Assembly (NCBI GenBank): GCA_026786325.1
Contig: JAJAYH010000263.1
Location: forward strand, 1-5,589
Origin: Alkalinema sp. CAN_BIN05
GTDB taxonomy: Bacteria > Cyanobacteriota > Cyanobacteriia > Leptolyngbyales > Leptolyngbyaceae
DNA: 5,589 bases
Reading direction: 5' to 3'
In this document: positions 1-4,686 of the stretch, piece by piece
Numbering within the stretch: the stretch's first letter is position 1
How the letters are laid out: each line of letters opens with the position of its first letter
Notes under the pieces: model-generated
The model's input: the letters and a program-made list of their open reading frames with translations, nothing else
Databases searched by the model: none
What the model was told of the DNA's origin: nothing
Position numbers and translations under genes: made by a program

Positions 1-146
1 GGCATCAGCCCTTCCCCCCGAAACACCCGCCGAAAATTGCGACTCGCCTCAATCACCACCACGGGAAGTCCTCGTTCCGCCAGCAAAAGCCCTAACGTCG
101 CCCCCGTCGGCCCTGCGCCCACAATAGCGATCGGTTTTGTGTTCAT
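1..146 (-). CDS. FAD-dependent monooxygenase/oxidoreductase, N-terminal fragment (runs off the window)
   Basis: Reading leftward from the ATG at 146-144 gives 48 codons and two further bases, open to the window edge. The protein begins MNTKPIAIVGAGPTGATLGL. This is a beta strand followed by the glycine-rich GxGxxG loop (GAGPTG, about residues 10-15) that binds the ADP part of FAD. A glutamate ends the second strand (VVVIEAS, about residues 29-35), as is usual for binding the adenosine ribose. The following FRRVFRGEGLM resembles the early conserved segment of the PHBH/UbiH-type flavin monooxygenases, many annotated in cyanobacteria as FAD-dependent monooxygenase. The substrate cannot be told from this fragment. 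AGGGG (rc of 157-161) lies about 10 bases before the ATG and may be the ribosome site; a GTG two codons upstream is an alternative start. The gene is divergent from accD. The family is fairly certain, the specific function unknown. Confidence 0.82.
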   Translation of the reverse strand, partial: MNTKPIAIVGAGPTGATLGLLLAERGLPVVVIEASRNFRRVFRGEGLM

Positions 147-223
147 CGCCACACCAGCCCCTAATCGAATTCAATACCGTCTCTAATGCCATCATACGCA
201 TCAGAAGCGATCGCAATCGGTCT

Positions 224-229
224 TATAAT
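224..229 (+). promoter_or_regulatory. Putative -10 box of the accD promoter
   Basis: A perfect TATAAT lies 58 bases before the chosen accD start. No recognisable -35 box sits 16-18 bases upstream, where TCAGAA-like sequence is found. If used, transcription would begin near 236 and give a leader of about 50 bases. The assignment rests only on the box and its position. Confidence 0.4.
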
Positions 230-237
230 CAGAACGC

Positions 238-261
238 ACGATCGTCAACTTGTCCGATCGT
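238..261 (+). promoter_or_regulatory. Hairpin in the presumed accD leader
   Basis: ACGATCG (238-244) and CGATCGT (255-261) are perfect inverted repeats around a 10-base loop. They would form a 7-bp GC-containing stem at the very 5' end of the predicted accD transcript. No U-tract follows, so it is not a terminator. It may affect message stability or translation, or may only reflect the abundance of CGATCG in such genomes. Confidence 0.35.
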
Positions 262-287
262 TTAGTCTCCGCATTGGTGAATTCGTA

Positions 288-1169
288 ATGTCGTTATTTG
301 ATTGGTTTGCAAATCGTCGCAAAGAATCTCCCGAGCCGTCCCAACCCGCCGATCGCGAACGGGAAATTGCCGATGGACTCTGGACAAAATGTGATTCCTG
401 CGGCGCACTAACTTACACCAAAGATCTACGCGCCAATCAAATGGTTTGTCTTGAATGCGACCATCACATGCGGGTCTACAGTGATGAGCGGATCCGACAA
501 CTAATCGATGCTGACACCTGGCAGCCTATGGACGAAACGCTTCACTCTATTGATCCATTAGGCTTTCGCGATCGTAAACTCTACAGCGATCGTCTCCGGG
601 AAATGCAAGACAAAACAAAACTCGTGGATGCCGTCCAAACTGGACTAGGAAAACTAAACGGAAATCCTGTAGCGCTCGGCGTGATGGACTTTCGCTTCAT
701 GGGCGGCAGTATGGGATCCGTTGTGGGTGAAAAGCTAACTCGGATGATCGAAAAAGCCACCGCCGATCGGATCCCAGTCCTCATCGTCTGTGCCTCCGGT
801 GGTGCTCGAATGCAAGAGGGAATGCTGAGCTTGATGCAAATGGCCAAAATTTCCGGTGCCCTCGAACGCCATCGCGAACAACGCCTTCTTTATATCCCTG
901 TCCTGACGCATCCGACAGCGGGCGGAGTCACGGCTAGTTTTGCGATGTTGGGGGACATTATTATTGCGGAACCCAAAGCAACAATAGCCTTTGCGGGTCG
1001 TCGTGTGGTCGAACAAACTCTGCGCGAAAAACTGCCCGATGATTTCCAAACCTCGGAATATCTGCTGGCTCATGGATTAGTTGACACCATTATTTCGCGA
1101 ACTCAGCTTAAAAAGACCCTCGCCCAACTGATCAGTCTGCACCCAGCGCCTCAACTAATCCCATCTTGA
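288..1169 (+). CDS. accD: Acetyl-CoA carboxylase carboxyltransferase beta subunit (AccD)
   Basis: AccD pairs with AccA to transfer the carboxyl group from carboxybiotin on AccB to acetyl-CoA, giving malonyl-CoA, the first committed step of fatty acid synthesis in the cytoplasm. The product is 293 residues, normal for cyanobacteria. It opens with MSLFDWFANRRK, the usual cyanobacterial N-terminus. A four-cysteine zinc ribbon follows (C35, C38, C54, C57). The crotonase-type carboxyltransferase core contains the glycine-rich loops GGSMGS (139-144), SGGARMQEG (170-178) and PTAGGVTAS (209-217). The late block FAGRRVVEQTLREKLPDDFQ is also typical. I chose the ATG at 288 because family similarity begins there and GGTGA (276-280) lies 7 bases upstream. 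The open frame back to 186 adds 34 residues unlike AccD that would cover the likely promoter. In cyanobacteria accD commonly stands apart from the other acc genes, as here. Confidence 0.97.
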   Translation: MSLFDWFANRRKESPEPSQPADREREIADGLWTKCDSCGALTYTKDLRANQMVCLECDHHMRVYSDERIRQLIDADTWQPMDETLHSIDPLGFRDRKLYSDRLREMQDKTKLVDAVQTGLGKLNGNPVALGVMDFRFMGGSMGSVVGEKLTRMIEKATADRIPVLIVCASGGARMQEGMLSLMQMAKISGALERHREQRLLYIPVLTHPTAGGVTASFAMLGDIIIAEPKATIAFAGRRVVEQTLREKLPDDFQTSEYLLAHGLVDTIISRTQLKKTLAQLISLHPAPQLIPS

Positions 1170-1210
1170 TCGCCGGTTGGAGCGTGAAACGGGAGACGAT
1201 CGGCCTTGAT

Positions 1211-1239
1211 TTGACCTCAAATATGTCGAAACGTAACAG
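1211..1239 (+). promoter_or_regulatory. Possible psbV promoter (-35/-10)
   Basis: TTGACC (1211-1216) and TAACAG (1234-1239) are separated by exactly 17 bases. The -35 half is good (5 of 6) but the -10 half is weak (3 of 6). An alternative -10, TAATAT at 1284-1289, has no matching -35. psbV needs a promoter in the 170-base gap after accD, where I see no clear terminator, so read-through from accD also remains possible. Confidence 0.3.
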
Positions 1240-1339
1240 TCTGCTCTAAGAAACGCAGTGTTCTTCGCCCCTTCCCCTGATAATAATATTCATAGAACTA
1301 TTGTGTTGTGTCTGAACCGAGCACGTCTGAAGGAGAACC

Positions 1340-1828
1340 ATGCTTAAAAGATTGTTTGGGATTGCGATTGCTGCGATCGTGTTCCTTTTCCAAGTTGTCC
1401 CCGCCGCGCAAGCCGCCCAAATGGATGTCGCAACTCGGACAGTCCCCTTTAATCCAGAGGGTGCTACGTTGACGCTAAGCCTCAAGCAGGTTTCTGAGGG
1501 TAAGCGCCTGTTTCAATATGCCTGTGCCCAGTGTCATGCAGGCGGTGTGACTAAAACCGATCCAAACGTAGGTCTAGACCCTGAAGCCCTAGACTTAGCA
1601 ACGCCTCCCCGGAACACCGTTGCTTCGTTGATTGATTACATGAAAAATCCAACTAGCTACGACGGCGTTTTGGAAATTTCGGAAATGCATCCGAGCCTAA
1701 AGAGTAAAGATACCTTCCCTGAAATGCGAAATCTCACAGAGGAAGATCTCACCGTCATCGCGGGTCATGTACTCATGATGCCTAAGGTCGTGGGCAATCG
1801 TTGGGGCGGCGGTAAAATTTTCTATTAA
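1340..1828 (+). CDS. psbV: Photosystem II extrinsic cytochrome c550 (PsbV)
   Basis: PsbV is a lumenal subunit of photosystem II that helps stabilise the oxygen-evolving complex and its chloride and calcium dependence. The product has 162 residues. A signal peptide (basic MLKR, hydrophobic core, AQA at 23-25) would be cleaved to leave 137 residues, the usual mature length. The heme site is C62-AQ-C65-H66 and the distal ligand is H117 in EMHPS. After subtracting 25 these become C37, C40, H41 and H92, the known numbering of the bis-histidine heme in cytochrome c550. The C-terminal WGGGKIFY is also diagnostic. AGGAG (1331-1335) lies 4 bases before the ATG. The gene ends in front of tandem hairpins, so it is probably transcribed mainly as a single-gene unit or with read-through from accD. 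Nothing suggests damage. Confidence 0.98.
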   Translation: MLKRLFGIAIAAIVFLFQVVPAAQAAQMDVATRTVPFNPEGATLTLSLKQVSEGKRLFQYACAQCHAGGVTKTDPNVGLDPEALDLATPPRNTVASLIDYMKNPTSYDGVLEISEMHPSLKSKDTFPEMRNLTEEDLTVIAGHVLMMPKVVGNRWGGGKIFY

Positions 1829-1848
1829 TCTGCTTGAATTGAATCGTT

Positions 1849-1872
1849 ACAGGACTTAACATTAAGTCCTGT
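1849..1872 (+). repeat. Perfect inverted repeat downstream of psbV (first hairpin)
   Basis: ACAGGACTTAA (1849-1859) and TTAAGTCCTGT (1862-1872) are fully complementary around two bases, so as RNA this is about a 10-bp stem with a 4-base loop. It lacks a U-tract of its own and stands 3 bases before the terminator hairpin. It may protect the 3' end of psbV mRNA after processing. Confidence 0.6.
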
Positions 1873-1875
1873 CGT

Positions 1876-1912
1876 AAAAGATGACGCTTGGAATTCTGAG
1901 CGTCATCTTTTT
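1876..1912 (+). terminator. Rho-independent terminator of psbV
   Basis: AAAAGATGACGCT (1876-1888) pairs perfectly with AGCGTCATCTTTT (1899-1911), 13 bp, and G-U pairs can lengthen the stem inward. The right arm runs into TTTTT (1908-1912). This is the strongest terminator in the window and separates psbV from psbV2. Because of the A-rich left arm it could also work on the opposite strand. Confidence 0.85.
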
Positions 1913-1958
1913 GTTTAATTTTGACGCTTGTTTTATCCACCGTTGTAGGTCTCGTCCC

Positions 1959-2504
1959 ATGGTTCAGAGTATTAGAACGCAATTCATAACGCTCTACACC
2001 GAACTTAGAATAGTAATCTTGGGGTCAATCTTGGGGTCAATCTTGGGGATTATACTGCTGACCATGACTACAGCTTTGCCAGCCGAAGCTCTTCCGGATC
2101 CTTACATCGCCCAATACCTCAAAGTCCAACCCGATGAAGTTGCGATCATGGTTAAAAATGACAGCGGCATAACCAAAAAATTTGACTATGCCACCTTACT
2201 GAAGGGGAAAGAACTTTTCAGCCAAAATTGCCAAAGCTGTCACGTCGGCGGGGCGACCTTGACACGTCCCGAATTGCCATTATCACTTATAGCCCTTCAA
2301 GGCGCGACTCCTCCTAGGGCGACGATCGACGCCTTGGTGAAATATATGCGGTATCCCTTGGGCTATGACGGAGAGGATGATAATTATGGTTGTCGAGAAA
2401 TCAAACAAACTTGGCTGAGCGATCCTGAGGTCGAAGCGATCGCCGGATTTGTCCTTCGAGCTGCCGAAAAAGCCGCAGGCTGGGGAACTAGCGATTTGTT
2501 TTAG
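1959..2504 (+). CDS. psbV2: Cytochrome c550-like protein PsbV2 (distal histidine lost)
   Basis: This is an exported c-type cytochrome paralogous to PsbV. The product is 181 residues. A signal peptide has arginines at 6 and 17, a hydrophobic stretch at about 18-35 and a likely cut after AEA (42-44). The mature protein starts LPDPYIAQYL, as I recall for PsbV2 of Thermosynechococcus. The heme site is C91-QS-C94-H95. GATPPR (115-120), YDG (136-138) and the FVLRAAEKAAGWG tail align with PsbV, but the segment with the distal His of PsbV reads DNYGCREIK. Tyr143 and Cys145 are therefore the only nearby candidate ligands. PsbV2 heme is known to have unusual coordination; its role is unresolved. I chose ATG 1959 because the frame back to 1881 starts inside the terminator stem. 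The ribosome site is weak (AGGT, 1947-1950). It has no clear promoter; read-through past the terminator is possible. Confidence 0.9.
   Translation: MVQSIRTQFITLYTELRIVILGSILGSILGIILLTMTTALPAEALPDPYIAQYLKVQPDEVAIMVKNDSGITKKFDYATLLKGKELFSQNCQSCHVGGATLTRPELPLSLIALQGATPPRATIDALVKYMRYPLGYDGEDDNYGCREIKQTWLSDPEVEAIAGFVLRAAEKAAGWGTSDLF
2015..2048 (+). repeat. 12-bp tandem repeat inside the psbV2 signal sequence
   Basis: The unit AATCTTGGGGTC occurs at 2015-2026 and 2027-2038, followed by ten further bases of a third copy (2039-2048). In frame it encodes repeated I-L-G-S in the hydrophobic core of the signal peptide (about residues 20-31). The 12-base unit changes length without shifting the reading frame, as expected for slipped-strand duplication tolerated in a signal peptide. 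Confidence 0.9.
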
Positions 2505-2511
2505 AGAAATA

Positions 2512-2567
2512 TTTTAATGGTTCCAACATTTTTTAATGGATCCAACATAAATGAATGGATCCACACC
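2512..2567 (+). repeat. Three imperfect 19-bp tandem repeats upstream of petE
   Basis: The core AATGG(T/A)TCC starts at 2516, 2535 and 2554, exactly 19 bases apart. Copies one and two share TTTTAATGG, then T or A, then TCCAACAT (18 bases, one difference). The third keeps AATGGATCCA and then drifts. Copies two and three contain the palindrome TGGATCCA. Nineteen bases is close to two helical turns, so the copies would face the same side of the DNA. They lie about 60-110 bases before the petE -10 box, which fits a binding site for a regulator. Confidence 0.7.
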
Positions 2568-2607
2568 AACGCTCTATCCGTTTTCTCTACAGAATTTCTT
2601 CATCTAT

Positions 2608-2618
2608 GACAACTTGTC
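2608..2618 (+). promoter_or_regulatory. Palindromic operator candidate at the petE promoter
   Basis: GACAA-C-TTGTC is a perfect 11-base dyad ending 5 bases before the petE -10 box, so a protein bound there would cover the promoter spacer. petE and petJ are oppositely controlled by copper in Synechocystis through a BlaI/CopY-type regulator (PetR) and a protease (PetP). This dyad is a reasonable candidate for such a site, but the assignment is inference. Confidence 0.45.
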
Positions 2619-2623
2619 TAAGT

Positions 2624-2629
2624 TATAAT
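2624..2629 (+). promoter_or_regulatory. -10 box of the petE promoter
   Basis: A perfect TATAAT lies 34 bases before the petE ATG, placing the start of transcription near 2636 and giving a leader of about 28 bases. There is no good -35 at 16-18 bases upstream (CATCTA region), which suits a promoter helped by an activator. Confidence 0.6.
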
Positions 2630-2663
2630 TATGAGTAAAAGTTTATAGATTTAAGGAAACGTT

Positions 2664-3065
2664 ATGAAGTTTTTTGCAGCAGCAGCCCGTAAATTGACAA
2701 TCGTCTCCGTCGCACTCGTGATGATGGTCGCGACTTTCTTTCTGAACACCGCTGATGCTTCTGCATCCGAAGTCATGATCACGATGGGCGGCAAAAAAGG
2801 ATTGGTTTTTGAACCCGCGATCGCAACCATCAAAGCGGGCGACACTGTAACTTGGACTGTGGGTGCCTTACCTCCTCACAACGTTCAGTTTAACAAGACT
2901 CCTGGCGATGCTGCATTAGGTGCATCCCTATCCCACAAAGGTCTCGAAGGTAAAGGCAAGAGCTTCTCCGTCACCTTCCCCGCTGATGCTCCCGCTGGTG
3001 AATATGACTACTTCTGTATGCCTCATCGTGGCGCTGGTATGGTCGGCAAAATTATCGTTGGCTAG
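2664..3065 (+). CDS. petE: Plastocyanin (PetE)
   Basis: Plastocyanin is the copper protein of the thylakoid lumen that carries electrons from cytochrome f to photosystem I. The product is 133 residues. A signal peptide (MKFFAAAARK basic start, hydrophobic core 11-27, ASA at 32-34) leaves a mature protein of 99 residues, normal for cyanobacteria. The type 1 copper ligands are all present: H72 in LPPHNVQF, then C118, H121 and M126 in YFCMPHRGAGMVGK. The HRGAGMVGKI tail is characteristic. AAGGA (2653-2657) lies 6 bases before the ATG. It has its own promoter with a dyad overlapping it. It sits between psbV2 and petJ, beside the cytochrome that replaces it when copper is scarce. The downstream palindrome CCCAAATTTGGG (3070-3081) has no loop and is not a convincing terminator. 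Confidence 0.98.
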   Translation: MKFFAAAARKLTIVSVALVMMVATFFLNTADASASEVMITMGGKKGLVFEPAIATIKAGDTVTWTVGALPPHNVQFNKTPGDAALGASLSHKGLEGKGKSFSVTFPADAPAGEYDYFCMPHRGAGMVGKIIVG

Positions 3066-3210
3066 TTAACCCAAATTTGGGACGGTTGAAATAATTTAAA
3101 ACGGGGGTGGGGCTATTGCAGTCTTTCCTCCATTTTTTTTTGCAACTTTTGTTTAAAACTGAGATCTTGACCGTATATCTTATTGGGGCGGCTATTGCTA
3201 TCGTGCGATG

Positions 3211-3222
3211 CATACTTGTATG
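3211..3222 (+). promoter_or_regulatory. Palindromic operator candidate upstream of petJ
   Basis: CATAC-TT-GTATG is a dyad of 5-base arms, 12 bases before a possible -10 box TATAGT (3235-3240). It shares ACTTGTNT with the petE dyad (ACTTGTCT there, ACTTGTAT here). BlaI/CopY-family repressors bind short TAC/GTA-type dyads, so repression of petJ in copper-replete cells is a plausible role. This is inference from sequence only. Confidence 0.4.
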
Positions 3223-3234
3223 TGAAGAGCTTGG

Positions 3235-3240
3235 TATAGT
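3235..3240 (+). promoter_or_regulatory. Possible -10 box of petJ
   Basis: TATAGT (5 of 6 to consensus) lies 33 bases before the petJ start codon, nearly the same distance as the petE -10 box from its start. The -35 region, overlapping the dyad at 3211-3222, is poor. A second TTGACC at 3167-3172 has no fitting -10. Confidence 0.4.
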
Positions 3241-3272
3241 ATTGCTAAGGAAATGGTTGACGGAGAAAATCG

Positions 3273-3743
3273 GTGCAAATCTTGTTTCGATCGGCGCAGC
3301 GCTTTGTCCAAAGCTTCAACAATCTAGCGTGGAACAATCGAGTTCTAGGTAGCAGAACATTTCTCGTTCTCACAATTATGCCGATCGTTCTCATAATGTT
3401 GAGTCTGATATTCGTCAATCCTGCATTAGCTGCGATCGAAATACCTGTCACGCCACCACCACTCCCCGTGTCTTTGGGTGAACGGGTTTTTACGGCTAAT
3501 TGTGCGGCTTGTCACATTGGTGGTAACAACATTATTATTGCTGAAAAAAATCTGTCTAAAGATGCGCTGGCAAAATATGAAATGAATTCGATCGCAGCGA
3601 TTAAAACTCAAGTAACCCTAGGTAAAAATGCAATGCCCGCCTTTGGAGACAATCTTAATTCGGCTGAAATTGAAGCCGTTGCTCGCTATGTCCTGACGCA
3701 GTCTCAGCAGGATTGGAAGCGGAGTTCGGTTGGACTGCAATGA
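3273..3743 (+). CDS. petJ: Cytochrome c6 (PetJ), GTG start
   Basis: Cytochrome c6 carries electrons from cytochrome b6f to photosystem I (and to terminal oxidase) in the lumen, replacing plastocyanin under copper shortage. The product is 156 residues. The heme site is C77-AA-C80-H81 and the axial methionine is M121 in GKNAMPAFG. Q113 in KTQVTLGKNAMPAF is the glutamine typical of true high-potential c6, replaced by an aliphatic residue in c6A and c6B/C types. The hydrophobic core at about 30-49 ends NPALA|A, so cleavage after residue 53 leaves about 103 residues, longer than the usual 85-90. The excess is a proline-rich start (IPVTPPPLPV) and a short tail after DWK. The GTG is supported by GGAG (3262-3265) 7 bases upstream. 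The next in-frame ATG (3378) has no ribosome site and would remove the basic n-region. The resulting n-region is unusually long. Confidence 0.92.
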   Translation: MQILFRSAQRFVQSFNNLAWNNRVLGSRTFLVLTIMPIVLIMLSLIFVNPALAAIEIPVTPPPLPVSLGERVFTANCAACHIGGNNIIIAEKNLSKDALAKYEMNSIAAIKTQVTLGKNAMPAFGDNLNSAEIEAVARYVLTQSQQDWKRSSVGLQ

Positions 3744-3820
3744 GATTGAATGTTGAATTGAGAATTTGGGACTGTAATTCTCGATCGTGATTAAAAAATT
3801 GTTACTAAAAAGTCTTGATT

Positions 3821-3855
3821 AAAAAGGGAGCAAACTTAGATGACTGTTCCTTTTT
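3821..3855. terminator. Likely two-way terminator between petJ and the DUF1997 gene
   Basis: AAAAAGGGA (3821-3829) pairs with TTCCTTTTT (3847-3855) with one G-U pair around a 17-base loop. Each arm ends in five A or T, so RNA from either strand would carry a U-tract after the stem, as fits two converging genes. The stem has few G-C pairs and the loop is long, so strength is uncertain. A weaker 7-bp hairpin (GAGAATT 3760-3766 with AATTCTC 3776-3782) just after petJ lacks a U-tract. Confidence 0.5.
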
Positions 3856-3884
3856 GTTTTGGAATTGTTTTACTTGCCTAGAAT

Positions 3885-4538
3885 CTATTGAAAAAACCAT
3901 TGGCGGGACTGCTTAGGGAATGTGAGGTTGCGGGTAGTGTGAAAATCTTCTTGAACTTTTTTGGTTAATCGACGCGAGACTTGTCGGACTATTTGTTTTA
4001 GGAGCTGTTCCCCTGTTCCTCGTACTAGGTCGGGCGGTAGGGCTTGGATGAACTTAGGAAACTGAATCGATACGGTGAGTTCTAAGTCCCATTGGACTCG
4101 GGTTAGGCGATCGGGCGCATTACCATCCCGATCGGTGCGATCGTGCTCGACTAGCTCCATGGCTGCCCTGAAGTCCACGTCATAACCTTGGGACGCGTAG
4201 TTGGGCACAGGAATCGTTTCGATACGATAGACTCGATTATCTCCGGGCAGTAAGTTTAAGCCAATCTTAGGTTCGAGATCAAAGCCCATCGCTCCGTAGC
4301 GGCCCACCGCCAGTACATAGCCCGTCTCTCCCAAAGGTTCTACCGTCATCGGCTCAGCACAACGACGAAACCACTCAGAATGCTGATCCAAATACTCCGC
4401 CACCAAGGCCGAGGGCGCATACATTTCCATGAAGTCTACGAAATGAGTTTTAAATTGAACGACATCGCTCACAGTGGCTAAGCTCGTAGAAGGTTCATGG
4501 GTCTGGGGAAACACAGAATTGGTGGGTTGCGCTTGCAT
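3885..4538 (-). CDS. DUF1997 family protein
   Basis: The 217-residue product resembles DUF1997 proteins, a family found in cyanobacteria and plastids and generally predicted to have a START-like lipid-binding fold; no reaction is established. It has no signal peptide or membrane segment, so it should be cytoplasmic. After a Ser/Thr/Gln-rich head (1-25) comes VVQFKTHFVDFMEMY. The family-like core includes VLAVGRYGAMGFDLEPKIGL (75-94) and a hydrophobic strand DLELTVSIQFPKFIQALP (151-168). A basic amphipathic C-terminal helix follows (LLKQIVRQVSRRLTKKVQEDFH, 179-200), a common ending in this family. AAGGAG (rc of 4544-4549) lies 5 bases before the ATG. It converges on petJ and is divergent from the reductase gene across 148 bases. 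I recognise the family but cannot assign a function. Confidence 0.85.
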   Translation of the reverse strand: MQAQPTNSVFPQTHEPSTSLATVSDVVQFKTHFVDFMEMYAPSALVAEYLDQHSEWFRRCAEPMTVEPLGETGYVLAVGRYGAMGFDLEPKIGLNLLPGDNRVYRIETIPVPNYASQGYDVDFRAAMELVEHDRTDRDGNAPDRLTRVQWDLELTVSIQFPKFIQALPPDLVRGTGEQLLKQIVRQVSRRLTKKVQEDFHTTRNLTFPKQSRQWFFQ

Positions 4539-4686
4539 GAATGCTCCTTACGGCTTGGGGTTCACCTATGAATTACTACCGTAGCTTAGGGAAACCGTCC
4601 ATGGTGTTAGCGAAATCACCGAATCATAGTTCTTCATTGGCTAATGTATCCTGGAATCGACCGTATTGACACAGGGAAACTAAAAG

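Noticed and set aside
186..287. N-terminal extension of accD by 34 residues
   Set aside because: The extra residues are unlike AccD, start at an ATG without a ribosome site, and cover the likely promoter and leader. Family similarity begins exactly at the ATG at 288.
581..1073. Minus-strand open frames across accD
   Set aside because: They are antisense shadows of a strongly conserved gene, with no family resemblance or ribosome sites. The same applies to the minus-strand frames over psbV, petE and petJ.
1881..1958. N-terminal extension of psbV2 by 26 residues
   Set aside because: Its ATG lies inside the stem of the psbV terminator, and it would place a second hydrophobic stretch and cysteines before an otherwise complete signal peptide.
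2512..2567. CRISPR-like array
   Set aside because: The units are 19 bases, adjacent without spacers, and only three imperfect copies are present.
3070..3081. CCCAAATTTGGG as petE terminator
   Set aside because: The palindrome has no room for a loop and is not followed by a U-tract.
3107..3352. Hydrophobic 81-codon frame between petE and petJ
   Set aside because: It starts at a GTG in a G-rich run, crosses a T9 tract and the presumed petJ promoter, overlaps petJ by 80 bases in another frame, and resembles no protein I know.
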